A DNA stretch of 41,571 nucleotides, taken from the NCBI GenBank assembly GCA_016869595.1, contig VGDT01000026.1:1-41571 (forward strand). Reading direction: 5' to 3'. The position numbers and the translations under genes were made by a program. This document shows, in pieces, positions 33,427 through 41,571 of the stretch (position 1 is the first letter of the stretch; the number at the start of each line of letters is the position of its first letter). The DNA comes from Alphaproteobacteria bacterium (GTDB lineage: Bacteria > Pseudomonadota > Alphaproteobacteria > Rhizobiales > Beijerinckiaceae). Under the pieces are notes generated by a model. The model did not search any database, was not told the DNA's origin, and worked only from the letters and a program-made list of their open reading frames with translations.

Positions 33427-35205
33427 ATGAAGCATCCAGACGACGCAGACCGCTACGCGACGATCCTCAAGGATCCGCGATCCTTTGTGGTTTCTCCGAA
33501 CCTCGCGGACTATGAAGCCGTTCGCTCAGCTTTCAGCTGGGAACAGGCGCGCGCGGGGCTAAGCGGGTTACCGGGAGGCGGCGGACTAAACATCGCTTAC
33601 GAAGCGGTTGATCGTCATGCGCGAGGGCCACGCGCGAGCCGGGTCGCCTTGCGCTGGATCGGCAAGGCGGGAGAGCGTCGCGACTACACTTACCGCGAGC
33701 TGGCCATATCGACCAATCGTTTCGCAAACGCCCTACAGTCCGTGGGCGTCAAAGCTGGCGACAGCGTCTTCATTCTACTTGGTCGCGTCCCAGAGCTTTA
33801 CGTCGGCATGCTCGGCGCGCTGAAACTAAAATGCGTTGTTTCGCCGCTGTTCTCCGCTTTTGGGCCAGAACCGATCGCGACCCGCATGGAAATCGGCGAC
33901 GCGCGTGTATTGGTCACCACCGAAGCGCTCTATAGACGCAAGGTCGAAGCGCTACGCGAGCGGCTGCCCAAGCTTGAATGCGTCATCCTCATCGACGCGG
34001 AAGAAGATGGTAAGCGAACGCGCTCCTGGCGCAAGCTGATGCAAGCGGCAGAGGAAATCTTCAATATCGCCCCGACCGACCCGCGGGAGACGGCGCTCTT
34101 GCATTTCACCAGCGGAACCACCGGCCGTCCCAAGGGCGTTATTCATGTGCACGAGGCCGTGGTGACCCATTATGCCACCGGGCGCTATGCGCTCGATCTG
34201 CATGACGGCGATCGCTTCTGGTGCACGGCGGACCCGGGTTGGGTCACCGGCACGAGCTATGGCGTCATCGCGCCGCTCACGCACGGCGTCACCAATATCG
34301 TCGTCGAGGCGGAATTTGACGCGCCGAGTTGGTATGGCGTGCTGGCGCAGGAACGAGTCACTGTGTGGTACACCGCGCCCACCGCCATCCGTATGATGAT
34401 GAAGCTCGGCGCCGACGCCGTTAAGGATTACGATCTTTCCGCCCTGCGGTTCGCCGCCAGCGTCGGCGAACCGTTGAACGCGGAAGCGGTCGTATGGGGC
34501 ATGGAAGCCTTTGGCCTGCCCTTCCACGACAATTGGTGGCAGACTGAAACGGGCGGCATCATGATCGCGAATTTCGCCTCCATGGACATCAAGCCAGGTT
34601 CGATGGGCCGGCCATTGCCAGGCGTCGAAGCGGAGATCGTCAGACGCAAAGCCGATGGCGGCGTCGAAACGCTCGGCGCCGGCGAAGAGGGCGAACTCGC
34701 TCTAAAAAGCGGCTGGCCGTCCATGATGCGCGGCTATCTTCATGAAGAGGCGCGCTACCGGAAATGTTTTGTCGGCGAATGGTATCTCACCGGCGACCTC
34801 GCGTGGTGCGACAGCGACGGCTACTTTTGGTTCGTCGGCCGGGCCGACGACGTGATCAAGTCGTCGGGGCATCTTATCGGCCCGTTCGAAGTCGAAAGCG
34901 CGCTGATGGAGCATCCCGCGGTGGCGGAAGCCGCCGTCATTGGCAAGCCGGATCCGATCGCCGGGGAGATCGTCAAAGCTTTCGTGGCGCTAAAGCTCGG
35001 CTTTGAGGCGGACGAACTCATGCGCAAGGACTTGCTCGGCCATGCGCGCAAAAGACTAGGCGCCGCCGTAGCGCCCAAGGAAATCGAGTTTCGCGGCAAT
35101 CTTCCGAAAACGCGCAGCGGCAAGATCATGCGCCGCTTGCTCAAGGCGCGCGAACTCGGCCTGCCGGAGGGCGATCTTTCCACGCTGGAGAGCGATGAGC
35201 GATGA
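33427..35205 (+). CDS. acsA: AMP-forming acetate-CoA ligase (acetyl-CoA synthetase)
   Basis: Makes acetyl-CoA from acetate, ATP and CoA. 592 residues from ATG 33427, which has GGAG upstream. ANL-superfamily motifs: [18 protein letters not shown] (P-loop), [16 protein letters not shown] (the Trp-Trp-Gln-Thr-Glu segment of acetyl-CoA synthetases), YLTGDLAW and the C-terminal [11 protein letters not shown] with the Lys that acetylation controls. It resembles the shorter AcsA of Firmicutes more than the about 650-residue Acs. It overlaps the next gene by ATGA. Being the lead gene of an E1/E2/ACP operon is unusual. Confidence 0.92.
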   Translation: MKHPDDADRYATILKDPRSFVVSPNLADYEAVRSAFSWEQARAGLSGLPGGGGLNIAYEAVDRHARGPRASRVALRWIGKAGERRDYTYRELAISTNRFANALQSVGVKAGDSVFILLGRVPELYVGMLGALKLKCVVSPLFSAFGPEPIATRMEIGDARVLVTTEALYRRKVEALRERLPKLECVILIDAEEDGKRTRSWRKLMQAAEEIFNIAPTDPRETALLHFTSGTTGRPKGVIHVHEAVVTHYATGRYALDLHDGDRFWCTADPGWVTGTSYGVIAPLTHGVTNIVVEAEFDAPSWYGVLAQERVTVWYTAPTAIRMMMKLGADAVKDYDLSALRFAASVGEPLNAEAVVWGMEAFGLPFHDNWWQTETGGIMIANFASMDIKPGSMGRPLPGVEAEIVRRKADGGVETLGAGEEGELALKSGWPSMMRGYLHEEARYRKCFVGEWYLTGDLAWCDSDGYFWFVGRADDVIKSSGHLIGPFEVESALMEHPAVAEAAVIGKPDPIAGEIVKAFVALKLGFEADELMRKDLLGHARKRLGAAVAPKEIEFRGNLPKTRSGKIMRRLLKARELGLPEGDLSTLESDER

Positions 35206-36188
35206 CCAAGAAAGTTCATCTCGACCACGCCCATTTGCTTCATCTCCTGAAGGCGATGATCCGCATCCGCCATTTCGAGGCCAAATGTGTCGAGCTCTAT
35301 CAGGCGCAAAAGATTCTCGGCTTTCTCCACCTCTATGACGGCGAGGAGGCGGTCTCGGTCGGCGTGATGGAAGCGCTGACTCCAGAGGACGCCATCATCG
35401 CCACTTATCGCGAGCACGGGCAGGCGCTCGCGCGCGGCGTCGATCCAAAATGCCTCATGGCGGAGATGATGGGAAAGCTCAATGGATGCTGCCGTGGACG
35501 CGGCGGCTCCATGCATTTTTTCGATCGTAAACGTCGCTTCTATGGCGGCAACGCCATTGTTGGCGGTGGCCTGCCGCTGGCGCTCGGCGTGGCGCTCGCC
35601 GACAAGATGCAGCGACGATCCGCCGTGACGGCCTGCTTCTTTGGCGAAGGAGCAGTGGACGAAGGCGAGTTCCACGAGACGCTCAACTTGGCCAAGCTCT
35701 GGCGGCTTCCGATTTTGTTCGTCTGCGAGAATAATCTTTACTCCATGGGCATGGCGGTCGAGCGCGCGGAGGCCGACATCGACTTCGTGCACAAGGCATC
35801 GGGCTACCGAGTCGCTGGCGAGAAGGTGGACGGCATGGACGTGGTCGCCGTCGAAAGCGCCGCGAGAAACGCCATTGACAGAATTCGCCGCGAAAACGAC
35901 CCCTATTTTCTCGAGTGCCGAACCTATCGCTTTCGGGCGCATTCGATGTTCGACGCACAGCTCTATCGTTCGAAAGAAGAAGTGGAGGCCTGGCGCAAGA
36001 AAGGACCAATCCTCCGCTTTCAGACGTGGCTCGAAGCCAATCGCCTGATCAAGCCAGAGGAAATCGCGGCGATGGAGAAAGAGATCGACGTCGAGATCGC
36101 CGAGGCGGTAGCTTACGCCGAAGCGGGCGGTCTTGAACCGATTTCGGAACTTGAGCGCTTCGTTACGATGGACGAGGTTCCAGCGTGA
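35202..36188 (+). CDS. 2-oxoacid (pyruvate-like) dehydrogenase E1 component, alpha subunit
   Basis: 328 residues. Thiamine-diphosphate enzyme subunit with [19 protein letters not shown], the cofactor-binding segment [20 protein letters not shown] ending near ENN, and [17 protein letters not shown] near the phosphorylation-loop region. The pattern is closest to pyruvate or acetoin dehydrogenase alpha chains. It starts and ends with 4-bp overlaps to its neighbours. Substrate (pyruvate, acetoin or another 2-oxoacid) cannot be read from the sequence. Confidence 0.88.
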   Translation: MTKKVHLDHAHLLHLLKAMIRIRHFEAKCVELYQAQKILGFLHLYDGEEAVSVGVMEALTPEDAIIATYREHGQALARGVDPKCLMAEMMGKLNGCCRGRGGSMHFFDRKRRFYGGNAIVGGGLPLALGVALADKMQRRSAVTACFFGEGAVDEGEFHETLNLAKLWRLPILFVCENNLYSMGMAVERAEADIDFVHKASGYRVAGEKVDGMDVVAVESAARNAIDRIRRENDPYFLECRTYRFRAHSMFDAQLYRSKEEVEAWRKKGPILRFQTWLEANRLIKPEEIAAMEKEIDVEIAEAVAYAEAGGLEPISELERFVTMDEVPA

Positions 36189-37192
36189 ACGCGCCCGAAC
36201 CGACCCTTACCCCCAACCGCATGACCTATCGCGAGGCCAGCAAGCAAGCGCTTCGCGAGGCGCTGCTCTCCGATCCGCGCGTCTTTTTGATGGGGGAGGA
36301 CATCGGCCGCTACGGCGGCTGCTATGCGGTGACGAAGGGGCTGTTGGAGGAGTTTGGCGAAGAACGCATTCGCGACACGCCGCTCTCCGAGAGCGCTTTC
36401 GTCGGCGCCGGCGTCGGCACCGCCATGGCGGGGATGCGGCCGATCGTCGAAATCATGACTGTGAACTTCAGCTTGTTGGCGCTCGATCAGATTCTCAACA
36501 ACGCGGTCACCATTCCGCATATGTCGGGCGGCCAGTTCGCGATCCCCCTCGTCATTCGCATGGCCACCGGCGGCGGGCGACGTGTCGCCGCGCAGCATTC
36601 GCGCAGCCTCGAGGGCTGGTATGCCCATATCCCTGGACTGCGCGTCCTGACGCCGGCCACAGTCGAGGATGCGCGCTTCATGTTGAAGGGCGCGCTCGCC
36701 GACCCCAATCCCGTGATTATTTTCGAACATGTCATGCTCTACAATATGGAGGGCGATTTTCCATCGGACATGAAGGAGGTCGATATTGCGCGTGCGAAAG
36801 TGCGTCGCGCCGGACGAGACGTAAGTCTCATCACTTATGGCGGCAGCCTGTTCAAGGCATTGCAGGCGGCCGACGCGCTTTCGTCCGAAGGAATTGACGC
36901 TGAAGTCATCGACCTGCGAACGCTGAGGCCGCTCGATACGAAGACGATCATCGACTCCGTCGCAAGAACCAGACGCTGCATCATCATTGATGAAGGCTGG
37001 CGCAGCGGTTCGATTTCCGCCGAAGTGGGCATGCGCATCGCCGAGGAAGCTTTCTTTGAACTCGACGCGCCGTTGCGGCGCGTCTGTTCGCGCGAGGCGC
37101 CGATACCCTATGCAGCGCATCTTGAAGACGCATGCCTGCCACAAGCGGCTACGATCGTTGCCGTGGCCCGCGAACTTATCCGCCCGTCATGA
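36185..37192 (+). CDS. 2-oxoacid dehydrogenase E1 component, beta subunit
   Basis: 335 residues, GTG start overlapping the alpha-chain stop. Typical beta-chain features: [40 protein letters not shown], the dimer/pyrimidine-site segment [20 protein letters not shown], and the C-terminal transketolase-like half ([20 protein letters not shown]). Forms an alpha2beta2 E1 with the previous gene product. Overlaps the E2 gene by ATGA. Confidence 0.9.
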   Translation: MNAPEPTLTPNRMTYREASKQALREALLSDPRVFLMGEDIGRYGGCYAVTKGLLEEFGEERIRDTPLSESAFVGAGVGTAMAGMRPIVEIMTVNFSLLALDQILNNAVTIPHMSGGQFAIPLVIRMATGGGRRVAAQHSRSLEGWYAHIPGLRVLTPATVEDARFMLKGALADPNPVIIFEHVMLYNMEGDFPSDMKEVDIARAKVRRAGRDVSLITYGGSLFKALQAADALSSEGIDAEVIDLRTLRPLDTKTIIDSVARTRRCIIIDEGWRSGSISAEVGMRIAEEAFFELDAPLRRVCSREAPIPYAAHLEDACLPQAATIVAVARELIRPS

Positions 37193-38358
37193 ATGATTTC
37201 AAAATGCCCGCGCTCGGCGCCGACATGGAAGCGGGCACGCTTGTCGAGTGGCTCGTGAAGCCGGGCGATCGCGTCAAGTCCGGCGACGTTATCGCGGTGG
37301 TCGAGACGCAAAAGGGTGCGATAGAAGTTGAGGTCTTTGCTGAGGGCGTCGTCTCCGACATTCTCATTCCAGTTGGCGAGCGCGTCCCGGTGGGGACCGT
37401 TCTTGCGCAGATCGACGGCGCGGGGGTCGCGCCGCTCCCTGTTGAACCTGCCATCGTCGCGCCGAAGCCAGCGCCGCAGGCGTTGGCGGAGGCGCCGCCA
37501 AAACCCACAGTTGCGCCGCAAGTTTCGCGGCGAAAGATTACGCCCGCAGCCCGGCGTCGTGCGGTGGCGTTAAGCCTCGATCTCGAGACGATCGTGAAGG
37601 GGACAGGCGTCGAAGGATCGATCCGGCTCGCTGATGTCGAAGCCGCCGCAAGCGTTGCAAGGCCCGCGCCGCCCTTAACCAGGAGAGGCCTCGACCTTTC
37701 TCAGATGCGCCAGGCGATCGCCGCCGCGATGAGCCGCTCGAAGCGAGAAATCCCGCACTACTATCTTGCGGAAACGGTGGACCTTCACCTCTCCTTGACT
37801 TGGCTCGAGGCCTTCAACGCCGACAGACCGCCCATCGAACGCATTCTGCCGGCCGTACTATTTCTCAAAGCGGCGGCGCTCGCCTTGCGTGAGCAGTCCA
37901 AGCTCAACGGCGCATACGAAAACGGCGTTTTCCTTCCCGCCGCCGGCATCCACGTCGGCTGGGCGATTGCGCTGCGTGGCGGCGGCCTGATCGCCCCCGC
38001 CATCCGCGACACGGACAAAAAGACGCTCGTCGAATTGATGGCCGCCATGCGTGACCTCGTCGAACGCGCTCGTCGCGGAAATCTTCGCAGCTCCGAACTC
38101 ACTTCTCCCACGATCACCGTCACAAGCGTCGGCGATCGTGGCGCCGAGTCGGTGACCGGCGTGATCTATCCGCCTCAGGTCGCCATCGTCGGTTTCGGGC
38201 GCGTGGCGACGCGGCCCTGGGCGGTCGAGGGCCGCGTCGAGAGCCGCCCGCTCGTCACCGTCAGCCTCGCGGCGGATCACAGGGTCACTGACGGCCATAT
38301 CGGCGGCTTGTATCTCGCCGCAGTCGCGCGTCTCTTGCAGGAGCCGGAAAAATTATGA
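37189..38358 (+). CDS. 2-oxoacid dehydrogenase E2 component (dihydrolipoyl acyltransferase)
   Basis: The start is ATG 37189 inside the previous stop (ATGA), giving 389 residues. One N-terminal lipoyl domain has its Lys in ETQKGAIEV (Lys42). An Ala/Pro linker leads to the peripheral-subunit-binding domain ([20 protein letters not shown]) and the catalytic domain, whose active site [10 protein letters not shown] is intact. It forms the core of the complex and transfers the acyl group to CoA. No E3 (dihydrolipoamide dehydrogenase) gene is in this operon, so E3 must be shared from elsewhere. Confidence 0.92.
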   Translation: MNDFKMPALGADMEAGTLVEWLVKPGDRVKSGDVIAVVETQKGAIEVEVFAEGVVSDILIPVGERVPVGTVLAQIDGAGVAPLPVEPAIVAPKPAPQALAEAPPKPTVAPQVSRRKITPAARRRAVALSLDLETIVKGTGVEGSIRLADVEAAASVARPAPPLTRRGLDLSQMRQAIAAAMSRSKREIPHYYLAETVDLHLSLTWLEAFNADRPPIERILPAVLFLKAAALALREQSKLNGAYENGVFLPAAGIHVGWAIALRGGGLIAPAIRDTDKKTLVELMAAMRDLVERARRGNLRSSELTSPTITVTSVGDRGAESVTGVIYPPQVAIVGFGRVATRPWAVEGRVESRPLVTVSLAADHRVTDGHIGGLYLAAVARLLQEPEKL

Positions 38359-38621
38359 CCGACGCCGAAATTCGAGCGCTCATATTGGAGCTGATTTGCG
38401 ACATCGCGCCAGAGCTCGATCCTGCGTCAGCGCGCGATCAGGACGACCTGCGCGAAATCTTCGATCTCGATTCAATGGATTTCGCCAATCTCATCGTGGC
38501 GATCCACGACCGCACAAAGATCGCCATTCCCGAGGCTGACTATAACAAGCTCTTCACCTTGGCCGGAGCGACCGCCTATGTGCGCGAGGCGCTCGCAAGT
38601 TCGGCGGCGCGAACCCGATAG
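38355..38621 (+). CDS. Acyl carrier protein
   Basis: 88 residues, overlapping the E2 stop by ATGA. The four-helix ACP pattern is clear, with the phosphopantetheine Ser in FDLDSMDFANLIVAI. No fatty-acid or polyketide enzymes are nearby. Coupling to an acetyl-CoA synthetase and an E1-E2 complex suggests it carries an acyl unit delivered by or taken from that complex, but no such reaction is established. It is a specialised ACP rather than AcpP, because AcpP has the invariant GADSLD. Confidence 0.88.
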   Translation: MTDAEIRALILELICDIAPELDPASARDQDDLREIFDLDSMDFANLIVAIHDRTKIAIPEADYNKLFTLAGATAYVREALASSAARTR

Positions 38622-38710
38622 AAATTTCTCGTCTCGGCAGGGAGAAGGAGGATGTATCGCTTTGTGAGTTTGTCGTCGCTGGCGCGTCTTCTGCGCGTGC
38701 GGAGCCTTGT

Positions 38711-38890
38711 TCAGGTACAGCGGGAGTCGGCCCTTAAGCGCCCAAAGAGCGAGTGGCCAAGCGTATTATTGATGTCGCCGACGAGCCAGTAGTGGCCTGA
38801 GCGGGGACCGTTCGATAAATACCGGCGACAGACCGCCTCAGCCTCTTGCGCGAGGCGGCGCGCCAATTCGGAGGCGACTGAACTCGACAC
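38711..38890 (-). pseudogene. Remnant of plasmid-type TraC/primase-helicase (DUF7146-like) gene
   Basis: Minus-strand frame from GTG 38890 to TGA 38711, 59 residues. It reads SELARRLAQEAEAVCRRYL, then SGHYWLVGDINNTLGHSLFG, the N-terminal signature of the large toprim/TraC-like proteins of proteobacterial plasmids and integrative elements. The normal protein is several hundred residues; here it ends after LRADSRCT. A relic of a past mobile element at this spot. Confidence 0.65.
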
Positions 38891-39209
38891 TCGCTCTTAT
38901 GGGCGCCCCAAATCTCTACCCCCAACACGTGGATCGCCGCGTCGGGGTTTCAGTGGTGGCGGAGGAGCGCTACCGCCTTTCCCCACAACACCCGAACATA
39001 CGCTATCGTCTCCGATTGTGCGCTTGAAGAAAAAGTTGCTTCGAATAACCCCTCGCCCGTCGGCGCTGGGGGCCAGGCCGCATCGCAAGCAGGATCAAGC
39101 ACCGCACCAGTCCGAAATTCGACGTCTCGATAGCACTGACGTCGCGCCCTCCGAGGCGGATACCGTCACGGCTCGACACCTCGGATAGCGCGTTTCTATA
39201 TGGCTTACA
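38891..39209. other. Gap of about 320 bases with no supported gene
   Basis: Lies between the primase remnant and the glycosyltransferase gene. I see no gene, RNA or clear terminator in it. Open frames here look like chance. Confidence 0.4.
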
Positions 39210-40355
39210 TCATCGCCGGGAAGTCTCTCCAGAGAGGACGGTATTGAGGAGCGTGGCGTATTCATCCAGCGTCCGAGCAAAGTCAAAGTCTTCCGCGCGA
39301 CGCGAAGCGCGCTCGGCATAATGCGCTCGGGAGGCGGAGTCCGCCAGTTTGCGCATCGCCTCGGCCATAGCCGCCGAGTCTCGCATGGGCACGAGAATGC
39401 CATGCTCCGCCTCAGTGGCGCGCGTAATTTTCGGCGCAAGGTCTCCACGTAGAATTTCGGAAGGCCCAGAATCGCAATCCGTAACAGCCACGGGAATGCC
39501 GACCACCAACGCCTCGACCAGCGCGTTTGGAAATCCTTCCGCGTTGGAAGCGGACACATAGGCATATGCTCTTTTAAGGCATGCGTAGGGATTGTCGACA
39601 TACCCCGGCAAATGCACCCGATCGCCAATGCCGCGCACAGCCGCAAGCCGGAGAAGAGCCTGGCGTTCAGGACCCTCGCCCAGTATGACGAGATCGCCCT
39701 CTACGTCTGACTGCGCGAAGGCGTCGATAAGCATCGCAAAATTCTTGTTTGGCGTCAGCCGCCCAATTGCAAGCCACGTCGTGGGCGGTAACACGATTGG
39801 CGCAGGCTCCATTGCGCGCGTCATGATGGAATCGCGCTGAATGGGATTGTAGATCACGGAAATCTTGCTGGCGGATACGCCATAGTTTTCGCGCAGGTCC
39901 CGCGCAACGCCATGGGACGTCGCCACGATGTGTTTAGCGAGAGGGTACAGCAGCCGCACGATCAGCTTGTTAATCGCCGCGCCTTGGCCGAGATGGCTTG
40001 ATGTATGGACTCGCTCGCTCAGCACCACTGGCGCGCCAGTGAGCAATCCGGCGACGACCGCGACGCAGTTCGAGCGGGTCAAGAAACTGAATAGAAGATC
40101 CGGTCGCTCGCGCTGAACAAGGGCGACCAACTGTGTGACGCTTGCGACATAGCCTTGCCGGCAATCGAGTTGATGACGCTGGATTTCGACAGGGATTTTG
40201 TAAATTTCTGGAAGCCGATCAAGGAGCACAAGTTCGATATCCGCCGAAAGCTGATCCGAGAGCCTTTCTATCAGGGTTGCAAACACCCGCTCGGCGCCAC
40301 CGCCTTCCAAGGAATTAATAACGAAGAACGCCCGCTTTCGCCGTGATTGAGTCAA
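39210..40355 (-). CDS. Glycosyltransferase family 4
   Basis: 381 residues of the GT-B fold: glycine-rich FFVINSLEGGGAERVFATLI at the N-terminus, SHGVARDLRENYGV mid-protein, VILGEGPERQALLRLA, and the nucleotide-sugar signature ASNAEGFPNALVEALVVGIP with the two Glu of the E-x7-E motif. Likely transfers a sugar in polysaccharide or lipopolysaccharide assembly. The start ATG overlaps the stop of the GT2 gene by 4 bases. Donor and acceptor are unknown. Confidence 0.9.
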   Translation of the reverse strand: MTQSRRKRAFFVINSLEGGGAERVFATLIERLSDQLSADIELVLLDRLPEIYKIPVEIQRHQLDCRQGYVASVTQLVALVQRERPDLLFSFLTRSNCVAVVAGLLTGAPVVLSERVHTSSHLGQGAAINKLIVRLLYPLAKHIVATSHGVARDLRENYGVSASKISVIYNPIQRDSIMTRAMEPAPIVLPPTTWLAIGRLTPNKNFAMLIDAFAQSDVEGDLVILGEGPERQALLRLAAVRGIGDRVHLPGYVDNPYACLKRAYAYVSASNAEGFPNALVEALVVGIPVAVTDCDSGPSEILRGDLAPKITRATEAEHGILVPMRDSAAMAEAMRKLADSASRAHYAERASRRAEDFDFARTLDEYATLLNTVLSGETSRR

Positions 40356-41284
40356 GCGCTTCTCCTTTGCAGAAGCCTGAATCTCATAAAGTCGAACAGT
40401 CGAATGATATGCAGGGCGAGATAAGACGCGAATCCTTCACGCCAATAATACTTATCAAGAAAACTGTCCGGGATGGGCCGGCGGAAAGCGGCCTGCCGGG
40501 CGTATTGCCATGTCACAAGATTGCTGACGCGTCGCAGTTTACGTAAAGTCGCTTGTGGATGTCGCGTCTCTTTGATCATGCGCTCCGCAACCAGCACGAC
40601 AGGGTGGAGAAATGGTTCGAAGCGCGACGATTCTTGCCCAACGACAGCTTTATTATAATGGGCAGAAGGGACAGACGAATAGGCGCCGCGCCCTCTCTGC
40701 ATGACGCGAAGCCACGTAGCCTTGTCCTCGCCCCGCCGATATTCGCTCGGAAATCCGCCGATTGCGATCAGCTCGGCGCGCCGGATCAATGTTGCAGATG
40801 TCCACATTGGACAAGAACGTCGTCGCAGCCATAACGCCAGAAACGCGTCGAAATCAAAAACCTGGTCGCCTTGAATTTGCTTGCCGCATGCGTCCTGGCT
40901 GCGACGGCCATCTGGATAAACGATGCGCCAACTGCAGAAGGCGCAGGTTGATAAGGGGTCTCTTTCTATCAGTCTTGTCAGTGAAGCAAGATGCGTAGTT
41001 TCCCAGGTATCATCTGCGTCGAGTAGCGCAATCCAATCACTTTTTGCCTGCCAGATACCAAGATTGCGTGCGGCGGATGGGCCGCTTCGCGCCATCGCCG
41101 TTCTGATAATTTTGATCCGTGGATCATTCATGCTCTCCACAAGCATGGCGCCACCATCTGTTGAACCGTCGTCGACGACGAGTATCTCAGTTGGTTGGTA
41201 AGTCTGCCGTTGGACCGATTTAACGGTTTCGACGATGTGACTCGCCTTATTGTAGAGTGGAATTACAACTGAAACATCTGCCAT
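40352..41284 (-). CDS. Glycosyltransferase family 2
   Basis: 310 residues of the GT-A fold: SVVIPLYNKASHIVETVKSV, EILVVDDGSTDGGAMLVESM, and the metal-binding IALLDADDTW. RRGEDKATWLRVMQRGRG fits the acceptor-side region. No membrane helix is evident, so it is likely cytoplasmic or peripheral. It is followed in the same direction by the GT4 gene and preceded by UDP-glucose dehydrogenase, which suggests an exopolysaccharide or lipopolysaccharide locus continuing beyond the window. Confidence 0.9.
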   Translation of the reverse strand: MADVSVVIPLYNKASHIVETVKSVQRQTYQPTEILVVDDGSTDGGAMLVESMNDPRIKIIRTAMARSGPSAARNLGIWQAKSDWIALLDADDTWETTHLASLTRLIERDPLSTCAFCSWRIVYPDGRRSQDACGKQIQGDQVFDFDAFLALWLRRRSCPMWTSATLIRRAELIAIGGFPSEYRRGEDKATWLRVMQRGRGAYSSVPSAHYNKAVVGQESSRFEPFLHPVVLVAERMIKETRHPQATLRKLRRVSNLVTWQYARQAAFRRPIPDSFLDKYYWREGFASYLALHIIRLFDFMRFRLLQRRSA

Positions 41285-41319
41285 CGTTGTCAGCCCAGTC
41301 CTTCCGCGGGAATGGTCAT

Positions 41320-41339
41320 GACGCTTTGCAAGAAGCGTC
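41320..41339 (-). terminator. Hairpin between UDP-glucose dehydrogenase and GT2 genes
   Basis: GACGCTT and AAGCGTC form a perfect 7-bp stem with a 6-base loop, 40 bases after the dehydrogenase stop. No T run follows on the minus strand, so termination is uncertain. Confidence 0.3.
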
Positions 41340-41379
41340 GCGTTCCCTCCCGACCACTGATAAAGAGGCGATTAGCGGT

Positions 41380-41571
41380 TCACGCCCTTCCGACGCTCAC
41401 ATAGGCAAAGCCGCGTTTGCGCACGTCGGCGGGTCGATAGACGTTGCGCAGATCGACGATGATCGGCTGTTTCAGGAGAGCCTTCACCCGGTCGAGATCG
41501 AGCGCGCGAAAGGCGTCCCATTCGGTGACGATGGCGAGCGCGTCGGCGCCTTCTAATGCCGAATAGGCGTC
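41380..41571 (-). CDS. UDP-glucose 6-dehydrogenase, C-terminal part (runs off window)
   Basis: The minus strand from the window edge to TGA 41380-41382 encodes 63 residues: ALEGADALAIVTEWDAFRAL and IIVDLRNVYRPADVRKRGFA, the C-terminal domain of UDP-glucose/GDP-mannose dehydrogenases. The enzyme makes UDP-glucuronate for surface polysaccharides. Its neighbours, two glycosyltransferases, fit this role. Confidence 0.9.
   Translation of the reverse strand, partial: DAYSALEGADALAIVTEWDAFRALDLDRVKALLKQPIIVDLRNVYRPADVRKRGFAYVSVGRA

Overview
The window looks like chromosomal DNA from an alphaproteobacterium of the Hyphomicrobiales. The DNA is GC-rich, coding is dense, stop and start codons often overlap by 4 bp, and most genes look like those of rhizobia and type II methanotrophs (Methylocystis/Methylosinus). 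The genus is a guess, because no methane or methanol oxidation gene lies in the window.

Layout. (1) 1-6052 is a decayed, IS-rich margin. It holds the end of an IS5-like element, a complete IS701-family element sitting in an autotransporter gene of which only the C-terminal half remains, and an outer-membrane protein gene split by an IS1595-family element with an exact 8-bp target duplication. (2) 6125-18522 is an assimilatory nitrate operon: nasT-nasS, then an FAD-NAD(P)H reductase, siroheme nitrite reductase (nirA), an FeS/FAD/NADPH flavoprotein, molybdopterin nitrate reductase (nasA), a nitrate/nitrite MFS transporter, and a fused PP2C phosphatase/Ser-Thr kinase. Two leaders, before the broken outer-membrane gene and before the reductase genes, each pair a sigma-54-type promoter with a hexaloop hairpin of the kind ANTAR proteins such as NasT bind. 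(3) 24510-18550 (minus strand) is a RiPP cluster for a linear azol(in)e-containing peptide: a precursor ending in Trp-Gly and Cys-Arg-Gly repeats, a fused E1-like/YcaO cyclodehydratase, a SagB-type dehydrogenase, and a Tat-exported amidase. (4) 24560-32896 holds a NodU-type carbamoyltransferase, a GH3 beta-glucosidase, an SbmA/YddA-like ABC transporter with an eroded ATPase, a GH15 glucoamylase and a ROK sugar kinase. (5) 33427-38621 is a tightly coupled operon for an AMP-forming acetyl-CoA synthetase, 2-oxoacid dehydrogenase E1alpha, E1beta and E2, and an acyl carrier protein, every junction being a 4-bp overlap. (6) 38711-41571 has a remnant of a plasmid-type primase/TraC gene, two overlapping glycosyltransferases, and the C-terminus of UDP-glucose 6-dehydrogenase at the window edge.

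How the genes work together. The nitrate genes form a pathway from uptake (MFS) through nitrate reduction (NasA) and nitrite reduction (NirA) to ammonium, with two flavoproteins as likely electron donors and NasS/NasT as nitrate sensor and RNA antiterminator. The peptide cluster can make the precursor, cyclise its Cys residues to thiazolines and oxidise them to thiazoles. No dedicated exporter or leader protease gene is next to it. The peptide cluster is the best candidate for an uncharacterised system; the nitrate leaders and the compact multi-gene IS1595 element are the next most informative features.
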